From positions 1 to 17,803 of the forward strand of contig JAMYWO010000123.1 of assembly GCA_024220525.1 (NCBI GenBank): DNA of 17,803 nt, given 5' to 3'. The stretch is from Cochliopodium minus. Lineage: Eukaryota > Discosea > Himatismenida > Cochliopodiidae. Both the position numbers and the translations under genes were made by a program. This document shows positions 1 to 10,100 of the stretch, in pieces (position 1 is the first letter of the stretch; each line of letters begins with the position of its first letter). Under the pieces are notes generated by a model. That model saw only the letters and a program-made list of their open reading frames with translations, was not told the DNA's origin and searched no databases.

Positions 1-1
1 T

Positions 2-71
2 ATTTTTTATTTTTTATTTTTTATTTTTTATTTTTTATTTTTTATTTTTTATTTTTTATTTTTTATTTTTT
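2..71. repeat. Heptanucleotide tandem repeat (ATTTTTT)10
   Basis: Ten uninterrupted copies of A followed by six T, with adenines at 2, 9, 16 and every seven bases to 72. It sits directly upstream of the first coding exon and ends just before a plausible 3' splice site, so it probably forms the pyrimidine tract of an intron that begins outside the window. The same unit recurs at the end of an intron near 8166-8193. It is not telomere-like because it has no G-rich strand. Confidence 0.9.
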
Positions 72-87
72 ATTAAATTATCACAAG

Positions 88-1504
88 AACAACCCGAATT
101 CAGCTCTTTGTTAGGGGCCCTCCAATTCTTAATAGAACAGGCCCTTATGAAAGGGTTACTTAATGAAGCCATCCAAGAATTGGGCATCATGTTCAAAATT
201 TTGGAAGAAAACAAGCAGAAGCATTCTCTTACTTGGGGCGAAAATGAACAATCTCTTTTCACTAATCATCTGAACTATTATAGTTATTTGGTAGCGCAAT
301 CTTATTGTTGTGAGGGTGATTTATTCGTAATTTTTTTTTTTGAAAATTGTTATTTTTTGTTTAACAAAAATAAGTGAAAGAATTTTTCTTTTTTTTAATG
401 AGTTTGTTTATTAATCTTGAATTTCTATAAATATTTTTTATTAAAAATTACTTTTAGAGTGCAGAGAAAGTTATGCTAGAACAAATCCTTTTAACTGATA
501 ACATTGTTAGTAGAAATGCTTTTATGATGGCCATCTTTATGGATCAGAGGTATTATTTTTCATTAAAAATATTGGATTTATATAGGTTTTTATCATTTTT
601 CAATTTTTTTTTTGAAAAAACCTAATTTAAAAATATTTTTAAATAAAATTGAAAAAATTTTTTTTACTGATAAAAAAAAAGATTATTCTTGGAATTAAAT
701 GAAGAAAAAGGCAGGGAGATTCTGTTAGAAAGAATGAAGAAACAAACAAACGAACTCGAAAAATATCTCGAATGTTTCCACAAAGAACTCTCTGCGAGCT
801 TGAGTGTAGATCAAATCACAGACAACCACTTCGTATGTGCCAACTACTTCGCTATGTTTGGTCAACACGATAAATCTGTTCAACATCTCATGAAGATCAA
901 GGAGATTGGAGATCAAAATAATACAGTCAATTTCAGCTACAATAACAACTGCGTCTTTATTTTCTTGAGAAATTCTTTGTTGAGGAACAAAGTGGATTCT
1001 GGGTCTGCCACTTTGGATCTAAAGTTGTCCGTTTTTTTTAAGTTTTTGAACAGAAAAGATACTTTTTTGCTTGTAATTTGTTTATTAATTTTTATATTTT
1101 TTATATTTTTTTTTTTTCAATTCCAAAAAAATTTCTAGGAGGGAGATATAATCAAAATAGCGTTGATTCCATTTTCCAAAATAGATCTGTTCAAAAAAGA
1201 TTTGAACGAACTCGAAGCCCTTTCCAAAGAGGACCCGTCCATCAACTATTTCACCACCAAAGTTGAAAAAGTCAACACGGTCTACTGTAATAATATTACA
1301 AAGAGAGCCATACCTGTGGATCAAAAAATCAATCTATTTAACGATGAACTTACTTATGTCTTCAAAGCGGAGGCTTATCATGGAGATGTTCTCATTTCTA
1401 TCAATTTTTCTTTTGCTCGCTTGATGGACACTGATCCGAAGGATTATACTTCTTTCTTTGAAAGCTATGATTTCTACTCTTTCATGGAAAAGTTGGTTGA
1501 TTGA
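88..1504 (+). CDS. Unrecognised helical protein, 3' part
   Basis: Four exons can be joined in frame: about 88-326, 458-549, 682-1072 and 1139-1504 (TGA). Introns 327-457, 550-681 and 1073-1138 have GT-AG ends. The upstream frame stays open through the heptamer repeat, so the true start lies outside the window and exon 1 is partial; its left edge (AG at 86-87) is tentative. The visible product is about 362 residues and mostly predicted helical, with Leu/Glu/Lys-rich segments and pairs such as FANYF-like and LMKIKEIGDQ that recall TPR-type helical hairpins. No catalytic motif, signal peptide or membrane segment is seen. A nearer donor at 1031 would also be in phase 0, but the one at 1073 (GTAATT) matches the other introns better and keeps a sensible sequence. 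I do not recognise the family; a TPR-like scaffold is only a guess. Confidence 0.75.
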
Positions 1505-1680
1505 ATTAAAACATTTTTTTTCTGAATTGTGAAAAATCCAAAAAACTTGAAAAAAAAAAACTCAAATAAATGGTATATTCAGTGTTTGTTTTTTGTAAGA
1601 TTGGAATTAAATTTGATGTGATTAGAATCCTTTGTAATTTGATTTTGATATCGTTCCATGATTGGAAAAATAAAAAAAAA

Positions 1681-3975
1681 ATGGGGAATAAAATGTTAAA
1701 TTCCATGGATGACAATGATAATCATGAATTCAAATCAAATAAAAGTACCATTTTTTTGAAAGATTTTTTTTTTGGTTCTTTTCTGATTAAATCAATTTAG
1801 AAAAAAGGAGACAATCAAATAAAGATGGTGATGATTCATTGCTGTACAGAAAATGGGAGAAGTTGCATGATCCATCAGAGTCATGTCCAATCACTTGTAA
1901 AATATTGAAAATTTTTTTATGAGAATTTAATATGCGCCATATAATTGGATCAATTTTATATCTCAACAATATTATTGATCCTAATAATCAAATTATCATT
2001 TGTATATGTTTATCATTTTTACTAACAAATTTTCATTCCAAATATTTTATTTGTAAAATTTGGTTGTAAAATGATCAATAGTATCTTCTACGAAAATCAG
2101 ATCTTCTTCAATAAAATATTAGCTAATGTTGCGATATGTATTCTAAAATTGTATCATATAAAATAACCGAATAGATTGACATTATTTTTATCCATATTCT
2201 TTTTTTCATTTGTCTTTAGGTTCATCGCATTCATGGATATATAAAGATAAATTGTAACATTGAATAAAATAAAATAATAGCTGTTATTTTCATTTTTTTG
2301 AAAATCATCAAAGCTATATTTTTGGCGGTCGTCATTCATATGGAGATACAAGGTAAAAAAAAATATCTTATTTCAAAATTCTAAAATGTTTGAAAAAATG
2401 ATAATATAATGAACATATATATTAATAATATAGGTATCTTATGTTGAGATATAAAAATCCATTTTGCAATATAAAAATTATAAAATTTTTTTTTTTATTA
2501 TAAATAAGAACAAACGAGATGAATTGCTTTGATATAAACAAAAAAAAATGGGAGAAGATTGAGTATGTGGGCAAAGTGAAAGGGAGCGTAAGATCTGCTG
2601 GATCCGCAACATTGATCAACGATTTTGTATATTTATATGGAGGGTTTGTTGATTTATGGGAATCAATTTATAGTTTTGATTTTTTTATTCATGTTTTTTT
2701 TTAAATTATTTTTAATCATCATTTTTTTATTGTCTTATTTATTTTTATGTTTTTATACAAAGCTTGGACGACATTACAACTGTCAAACACACAGAAAGAT
2801 TCAATTTAATAACTTGTGAATGGGAGGTTTTGGAATGTAAGGGTGATGTGCCACCATTGAGAGCGTCACACTCCTCCGTAAAAAAATTTCAAACTAAAAA
2901 AACAAATTAATCAAATTCGAAAAATTTAGTGGAGTTATGGGAAATATATATATATTTTGGGTGGAGATTCTACTATTCAAGTAATTATTTTTTTTTGTTA
3001 TTCTTATATTTATTAATTTAAATTTATACTTTTTTATTTGATCGTTTTATTTAATAAAAGTATGTTATCGAGGAAATGTTCAATGACATTTACAGGCTAG
3101 ACACAGAAACTCTCGAGTGGTCTTGTGTTGCCAGAAATGGTAATAATTTAATCTGCAAAATGTTATGTGCATAAATAATATTATAAATTTTGAATATTAT
3201 TTATTATTTATTGCTTAAAAATATGCATGAAAAAATAGAATAGGAGGAGAAGCAATGGAAGTGTTGGATTCCATTTACACTTTTGACTGCAAAACCGAAA
3301 AAATCGTCAAAGTGGACGTCATAAACCCCATCAGAATCACCCAACACCGTACCGTCTTTTTCAATGGAAAAATATACGCTTTCGGAGGTTATGTGGTCGA
3401 CTTGGACAATCAGAACAAAGGCAAGTTACGTTGCTTTGATATTTCAACGAGGGAATGGGATATTCTTACTACTGGTTCTTCACAGGCTCCTATTCACAGA
3501 AGAGGTGAATAATAATTTTATTTTAAAAAGTCTTTTTCTTAATTTTAATTTTTTCTTTTTTTTTTTCTTTTATATTGTTTCAATTTTTTTGTTTGTTACT
3601 TTTTTTATTTTTATTTTTTTTTTTGTTACTTTTTTTACCTCTATTTTTTAAACTCTCTCAGCTCACTGTATGCACCTTTTCAAAAACCAAATTCTCTTGT
3701 GTGGAGGATACGATGATAAAAAAGAAGTTGATACCAATTTTTATTCCATAATGATAGGCAAGCTTATTTCTTTATTATTTTATTTTTTAATTATTTTTTT
3801 TTTTTTAACAAAATAAAAAGATAAACCTCAATGGTCAGTTCAAAACTCTATTTATTATCCCAAAGATTTCAATCTGTTTGTCGGTTATCTCCTTCTCCTT
3901 AAAAAATATTGTAGTGATTCAAATATTTCGAAACTACCCAAGCCCATCATTTTTCTTTTGATTCAATTTCTATAA
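1681..3975 (+). CDS. Kelch-repeat beta-propeller protein with C-terminal adaptor-like box
   Basis: Eleven exons give 374 codons: 1681-1744, 1801-1896, 2220-2253, 2314-2352, 2509-2643, 2763-2877, 2930-2980, 3061-3139, 3244-3504, 3662-3757 and 3821-3975 (TAA). Exons 3 and 4 are microexons of 34 and 39 bases. Six kelch blades are marked by Gly-Gly pairs in the contexts YIFGGR, YLYGGL, YILGGD, NGGEA, YAFGGY and LLCGGY, each followed by an acidic turn and a W or hydrophobic strand (CFDINKKKW, RFNLITCEW, RLDTETLEW, CFDISTREW). The N-terminal LYRKWEKLHD strand probably closes the propeller. The start MGNK could be N-myristoylated. The last intron, 3758-3820, uses a GC donor. The C-terminus (QW.. to LPKPIIFLLIQFL) matches those of the G-alpha-like and ankyrin genes nearby. 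Blade 4 is short. The likely role is substrate or partner binding in the cytosol or at a membrane; the partner is unknown. Confidence 0.88.
1897..2219 (+). other. Long intron of the kelch gene carrying a dispersed repeat
   Basis: This 323-base intron (GTAAAA donor, TTTAG acceptor) is the longest in the window. Unlike the others, which are mainly A/T homopolymers, it has mixed sequence. About 1931-2050 matches an inverted sequence at 17376-17508. I find no further kelch-coding exon inside it. Confidence 0.7.
1931..2050 (+). repeat. Dispersed repeat, copy 1
   Basis: Collinear by eye with the reverse complement of 17376-17508. Shared anchors in order are TGCGC, GATCAATTT, ATAT.TCA, ATTATCATT.GTATATG, TTTACTAA, ATTTTCATTC and ATATTTTAT, over about 110 bases with similar spacing. 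It lies in an intron. No open reading frame, target duplication or clear terminal inverted repeat was found. Confidence 0.6.
2405..2480 (-). repeat. Possible third, partial copy of the dispersed repeat
   Basis: On the minus strand this reads through GGATTTTTATATCTCAACA, matching the GGATCAATTTTATATCTCAACA segment at 1948-1968 apart from a small gap. Further matching beyond the shared CTCAACA is weak. It lies in another intron of the same kelch gene (2353-2508). In this low-complexity background the match may be partly chance. Confidence 0.3.
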
Positions 3976-4190
3976 ATAAACTGCCATATATAATTTATTT
4001 TTTAATTTTATGAATGAGGAATTAACAAAAAAAAATACAAAAAAAATAGGAATGAAAAATTTCAGTCTGACATAGTAATTCTAATTATTCATTTATTCTA
4101 AGATTGAATTAATATATTAGTCAAATTTCAAATATTTATTAAATAAAAAAATAAATATAAATATAAATATAAAAGAAAAAAAAAAAAAGA

Positions 4191-5575
4191 ATGGGAAATA
4201 AAAATAGAAAGTCAAGGGGATCTTTGTCTTACTCACCAAATAGCATCTTCAAAACAGTACAAACTGACAAAAAGATTTTGATTTTGGGTGAAAAAAAATA
4301 AAAATAAAAAAATTATTTTAATAATTTTTGAGGGGAATTAATTTATTTTATTTTAATTAGGAGCATTGTATAGTGGGAAATCAACAATTACCAAACAATT
4401 GATATATAATAGTAACGGATATACCGAGAAGGAGAAGGAATCATTGAAGAGATCTACTTGTCACTTCGACATTTCAACGAAAATTACAGGGAGAGGGTGA
4501 TGATACATAAAGATCTGAAGAAACAAATCGATGAATTTTTGAATTTCAAGGGTATAGAAGGAGATATTTCGATCGAAAAATTTTTACGGCAGATGGATAC
4601 TTCAACAATTGAATATAAGATTCAAATAAACAACATGAATAGTATCAATAAAGAGGAACTCATGAAATTATATAGAGAATTTTACGATGATAAAGCATTG
4701 GTGGGAAACATCCATCCCTCCAATCTCAAAAAACTATTGAATATCGATTTGACTTCCAACATTGAATTACAAGGAATCTTCCAAGCGAGATTTGCAACCA
4801 AGAGAATTAAAGAATTTGAAATAAGAAAAAAGGGAACCAATATTAGGTAGGAGGTTGGAGGCCTAAGGTATATTAAGAATCCTAAAGGAAATTTAAAGAT
4901 TATTATAAATTAATAAAAATTCCAAAAATAATATAAATTTCATCACTTCTTAGGGAAGAAAGAAGAAATTGGATTCATTGCTTTTATGATGTTGACATGA
5001 TTATCTTCACATTAAATCTTTCCTGCTTTGAAAAGGTGATTGTAGAGGACAAAGAAACTATCTCGCTCAAAGAAGATCTCGAACTCTTCGAAAGACTTAT
5101 CAACAACAAATTTTTCAACAAAAACACAAAGTTAGTTGTGTGGTTTACTAATTACGATCTTTTTGATCTGAACGAAAAAAACACAAAAACCTTCGAAAGT
5201 TTAATAGGGGATGGCTTCAAAGTGAAAAACAAAAAAAATGAAGAATGTATCAAATCTTTATTTCTCAAGATGAAAACTTTGGACACTTCCGAAAATTTGA
5301 ATCGTATCATTGGTTGTTATTCTAATTGTTTGGACGACAAACAGTTTTCTCAATGTTTCGATCTCATCTATAATTTTTTAGTTTGTAATTCTGAAAGTAC
5401 TCTGTTTTGGTGCTTTCAAAATTTTTCCACATTTAATAAAGACACTCAGGTTTTTGTCAAAACATTCCTCCTTTCTATGAAAAAGAAGGAAAAGTTATTC
5501 AAATTTAGAATTCCAAAAACGATAGTACATAATATTTTAGAGATTGTAATAAATAAAATAAACTTTTTTCACTAA
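4191..5575 (+). CDS. Divergent G-alpha-like protein with C-terminal extension; one apparent frameshift
   Basis: Exons 4191-4287, 4361-4846 and 4954-5575 (TAA) total 1205 bases, one short of a whole number of codons (402 with one added base). The G-alpha landmarks appear in order: a P-loop (GALYSGKST, for the usual GAGESGKST), a helical domain, the arginine-finger region (QARFATKRI), the strand before switch II (FEIRKKGTN), the hallmark ERRNWIHCF (usual ERKKWIHCF), the NKxD region degraded to TNYDLF, and a TCAT-like box degraded to TLDTSEN. The switch II DVGGQ is lost, including the catalytic Gln. The reading frame moves by one between about 4420 and 4440 inside the purine-rich run GAGAAGGAGAAGG; the flanking frames match the family on both sides. 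The start MGNK suggests N-myristoylation, as in true G-alpha. About 50 extra C-terminal residues end in a RIPKTIV box shared with neighbours. It may bind nucleotide weakly or not at all. Confidence 0.82.
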
Positions 5576-5616
5576 ATTTTTGTTAAATTTTATTGAAATA
5601 ATTAAAAAGAAATTAT

Positions 5617-6839
5617 TCAATTTTTGATGTTTTGAACGACTGCAGAAAACAAGTGGGTGAGAGTACTTTTGTGTCTGATGAACAACAAAAATGGTCTGTT
5701 GACATGCATGTTAATAGGTTCAATCTCGTCATCTTCACATTCATCGTCCATTTCAACGCTGGTAACTGCAGATGCTTCAGTTCCTTCTTCAAAAAACTTG
5801 ATGAAGGTTTTATGGAGTACTTTGCTCACATAAACATCTCCTAGCTTGAAATTTGCAAGATTTGGATCAAAAGCATCTACCATTCCCAAATCTTTGAGAT
5901 GATCATTCAATTCTTTGGTAAATTCCAACTCAAACTAATTGAAAAATGATAAAATATTTTGATTAAATAAAAAAATTAAGTTGCCTTTGGTATTTGAAGG
6001 TCAACTTGCTTATAACTAAATTTTGATGGTTTCAAGAGATCCTCATTACTACCAATTTCATTTGCAACTCCTTCAATGTCACTTGGCAACTTTCCAACAG
6101 GCAACACAACCACAACATCAAAGGTATATCCATAATTCTTTGTTAAAGCCTGAAAAGTTTTGGTTTGGAGAAATGCTTGTGAAGATTGTTGATGCATCAT
6201 TTTACAATTTTGAGCTTCTCCTTTGAAAGTCGTGAAGATTTTGTCTGTAGTCTCTTCAGGGTCGAATGGGTCGATGAATTTTCCTTTAAAGTAAATTGCA
6301 TTGACGAGCACTATAACTGTGTTTTCTCCCAATTCATCTTTTTATTTTGTTTAATTTTTATTCCGTTTATAGATCTTTTTAAAAAAATATTTTTACCAAT
6401 GATTTCTTTGATAGTATTGTTTGTTTTTTCTGCAACCCAATTATTTATCTTTCTCTCTGTTTCCAACGGTTTGATCTCTGCTTTGTAGATTTTAGTTGCC
6501 TTCTCAATGAAATCTTTGGAGATTGTCACAGATTCTTTGTTTTTGTACCATACAGAATTGGCAATCTTTCAAAAAATTAATTAAAAAAGAGAATTTTAAA
6601 AAGGAGAATGAAATAATATTTTTTTTTACAGTTATTTTGTTATCCTTATCTTCTTTGATTGATTCATTCTTTTTTTTCATTATTTCGTTCAATTTGTTGA
6701 GATCTTTTTCTCCCAACAATTTCAACATTTCATTCAGTGTATTTCCATCTGCTCCATTGGATAACAATGAAAGGATTTGATAGATTGAATAAGATGAGAT
6801 TATTGTGTTTGAATTTATATCATTATTCAATCTGTTCAA
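5617..6839 (-). CDS. Serpin, probably inhibitory; 5' end unresolved
   Basis: Exons on the minus strand are 6839-6630, 6565-6397, 6337-5985 and 5934-5617, 350 codons in all. Serpin landmarks appear in order: NTIISSYSI, IANSVWYK, INNWVAEKTNNTI, LVNAIYFKGKF, LGMVDAFDP, SKVLHKTFI, the hinge EEGTEASAVT, and the signature HVNRPFLLFIRH. The small-residue hinge is of the inhibitory type, which inserts into sheet A after cleavage of a target protease. The reactive loop that follows is very acidic (VEMDDECEDDEIEP). No signal peptide is visible, so it is probably intracellular, although the N-terminus is not certain. The intron at 5935-5984 has a GC donor and contains no GT. The 5' end lacks an ATG: the open frame starts at a TTG at 6839. 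An alternative frame just upstream reads IFLALNQKF, as expected for the first helix, so a short upstream exon or a one-base frameshift near 6840-6850 is likely. It converges with the G-alpha-like gene, 41 bases between stops. Confidence 0.88.
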
Positions 6840-7190
6840 AATTTTTGATTCAAAGCAAGAAATATAGATATTTTTTTAAAACTAACTTAATTTTATTCGA
6901 TATTCCTAGGACAAGAGATTGGGAAATGTGATTGGGAAATTCAATAATTTTCAGGAAAAAAGTGTTTCATTATTCAATTTCCACTCTTTTCATTTTATAT
7001 ATGAAGAAAAAATTAAAAAAAAATTTGATCCCAATAAAAAAAGGGTAGAATTTTCTTATTTTGTATCACATTAAAAATAATATCCCGAAGGATTTCTTTA
7101 TAACATAAATTTTTTCTCAAATTTTCAAGAATTCACTCATATTTCTCGTTAATTTAGGTTTATTCAATCAATTTTTTAATACAGAATAAA
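6840..7190. promoter_or_regulatory. Divergent intergenic region between serpin and RCC1 genes
   Basis: About 350 bases of AT-rich sequence between the serpin (leftward) and RCC1-like (rightward) genes. It must hold the promoters of both and probably the missing first codons of the serpin. ATG codons on the minus strand near 6973-6992 open only very short frames. I see no defined promoter motif; the rightward start has an A-rich leader (AGAATAAA before ATG), like other starts in the window. Confidence 0.4.
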
Positions 7191-10100
7191 ATGAATTCAA
7201 CTTCTTGCTCTGGATTTTCTCATCATAACATTTTAATGTCAGGTGAAGAATATTTCATATATTTTTAATATATAACAAACAAATTGATTAGATAATGGAG
7301 ATGTTTATTCATTTGGATACAACAGTCGTGGACAATGTGGCACAACCGATAAAACCAACGAGGTTATGAAGCCAACAAAGATTTTTAACAACCCAACCAT
7401 CAAGTCTATTGTGTTGGGTGAATACCACTCTTTCTATCTTGAGAGTAAAAATTTTTTAATTTTTTTTTTTTTTTTTTAAAAACCAATAAAATAAATTATT
7501 TTTGAGAATCTGGTGATCTTTATGGGTGTGGTAAAGAAGATTTTATTTTTACATTTTTTAAATAAAATTATTATTTTAAATTATTTGATTTTTATTTTTA
7601 AATTTTTATTTTTGTAATCATAAATTTATTTTATTTTTTATTTCTTTCAATAAATATTATTTTTATTTTTTATTTATTATTATTTTACCATTTCTTTCGA
7701 GACTATCGATTATTTTCCATTTTTTATTTTTATTTTTTTAAAAGGTATAAATGATTATGGGCAGTTGGGAATTCAAAACAATAAATCTCCCAACTTGTTA
7801 AATTTCACTTTGGTGAGCCATGGAGTAACACAATTATGTGCCTCCGAGAGAATCACAATCATTCAAAAGTGTAAAATCAATACTTAATTTATTTTAATTT
7901 ATTTAAAATATTTTAATTTATTATTTTTTAATTTTTTTGACATTATTGTTTAAACTTTTTTTTTTTTCTAGCTGATGGAAAGATTTATTGGAGCGGTTTT
8001 TGGAGTGGGCTCAACAAAAGGACCAACGGCTTCGAATTAATCAAAATTGACAATGTGATCTCTTTTTCTTGTGGTAGAAACCACTGTTTATTTTTGAAAG
8101 GTAATCAATTAATTTTATATTTTTATTTTTTATTTAGTTTTTTATTTATTTTTCATTTTTTTTTTATTTTTTATTTTTTATTTTTTATTTTTTATGTTAG
8201 AGGGAGGAGAAGTATGGGTCATGGGTTCCAATCAAAGTGGGGAGTGTGGCTTGGATGAGAAAACAAAGTTTGTTGAAGAGCCCAGACACTTGATGACTGA
8301 CAAAAATGTCTTCTCCATCTGCTGTGGATATCTTTACTCTTTTATTTTAACAAGTAAAATATCTTTTGTTTTTTTTTTTAAAAAAAATAAATTAAGAATA
8401 TTATTTTTATATTATTTATTTATTATTTATTCGATTTTATTTAAATCTTTTTTTGAAAGAAAACAACAAAGGAAACACCATTTTGAACTGTTTCGGCTAC
8501 AATGGTCATGGCCAACTTGGCTTGAACAACAAAAACAGCAACCAATACGGAATTGCAATCATTGATACTTTTCCGAACATATCCTCTATTCATTGTGGGG
8601 CATTCCATTCTTTGATATTAACCAGTATTTTTTGATTTAATATTCATTTATTTTCCATTTCATTTTTTAAAAAGAGGAAGGAGATGTATATTCTAGTGGT
8701 TGTAATGAGTATGGGGAACTGTGTTTGGGCAACAACACAAAGTGTAACAGCTTCACCAAAACCAACCTTAAAAATATATTTTTCATCACTACAGGCTATC
8801 AACACTCTATTTTTGTTAACAGTATAAATGCTTTTATTTTTATTTTTATTTTATATTTTTCAATTTTATTTTTTAATTCCAGAAAAAAAGGAAATATTTG
8901 TTAGTGGTAGAGGAGAGTATGGAAGGTTAGGGTTGGGAAACAAAAGCGATAAATACACCGCCAGCAGACTCGAATTTGAGAATTTGAGGATGGTTCACAA
9001 CAACAGCGCTTCTTTTTACGAAGAAAAGTCTGTAAAAAATTATCAAACAAAAATTTAAAAAATAAAATCAACAAAAATCAATTTAAAATTATAGGAATTT
9101 GATGTCAACTTTATTTTTGAAATGGTAAAAAAAAGGAATCAAAAAAAAAAATTCTCAAAACTAATGTTATGGATTTATTTCGGTATGATTTTTTTAGAGA
9201 GTCGAAAAAGGAGAGACATTCAAAGAAGAATTCAAGAAGATCTTCAAAGTGAACACCCCAGTCAAGTCGATGGTCGAGGAAATCATGGTGGAGAAAAAAT
9301 TTTTCGAGTTGGAAGAGTTCCAAACGAAATTTATGTTCCTTTTTTCTGTCCGTATCAACAACCTAGATTTAGACAAGAAGCTATTTGATGTTGTGTATGA
9401 AAATTGGCAACAAAAGTCCAACACAGTCAGTGTCATCTATTGCATACCTTTTTCTTTTTCGAAAAAAGTAAGAACTCATTTTTATTTAATTTATATACAA
9501 AATACAAAACAAAATAAAAAATAAAAAATAAATGTAAAATAGAATAACAATAAATAATAATAAAAAATAAATGTTATAAAAAAATTTATCCCACAAAAAG
9601 GAAAAAGAAATCACAGATCTGAAAGAACAAGTCAAAAACCTCAAAACTGATGATGTCAAGATAACTTCTGAGCTCAAAACAAAGTTAAGTATTGAAGAGA
9701 AGGAGAACAGTGAAAGGTTGAACAAGCTCGAACTCCTCAAGAAAAAGATCAAAGAAAACAGCTCCAAACTTTCTTCTTTCACATCATCACCACCCTTGAA
9801 TATAGAAGAAAAAGAAGAATATGTTTTTTTGGAACCTTTGAATGAGATGCTAAAGTGCTCTGCTTGTAAAAACCTTTTGAATGATCCTAAACAGTGTGGA
9901 GAGTGTTTGAAGAACTGCTGCACCACCTGCTGCACTTTCAAGGACGACAACTATTTCTGCTCTTTCGGTTGTAAGGATGAGGAGATGTTTGACAATTCTG
10001 CTTTTAAGAAGAGGATTTCCAACATCATGGTGAGGTGTTGTGAAGATTCCAAAGAAATGAAGTTATGGTATTAATTTTAGTTAATAATTTAAAAAACTCC

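Noticed and set aside
2-71. Telomere-type repeat at the window start
   Set aside because: The unit has no G-rich strand and lies next to a coding exon; the same unit occurs inside an intron.
1031-1072. Alternative donor (GTTTTT) at 1031 in the first gene
   Set aside because: It is in the same phase, but GTAATT at 1073 matches the other donors and keeps the continuous KFLNRKDTFLL segment.
4411-4437. A 20-25 base intron restoring the frame of the G-alpha-like gene
   Set aside because: A GT and several AGs would allow it, but all other introns here are about 49 bases or longer, so a one-base slip is more likely.
5632-6488. Plus-strand frames across the serpin locus
   Set aside because: They are mirror frames of the serpin exons, which match the family on the minus strand throughout.
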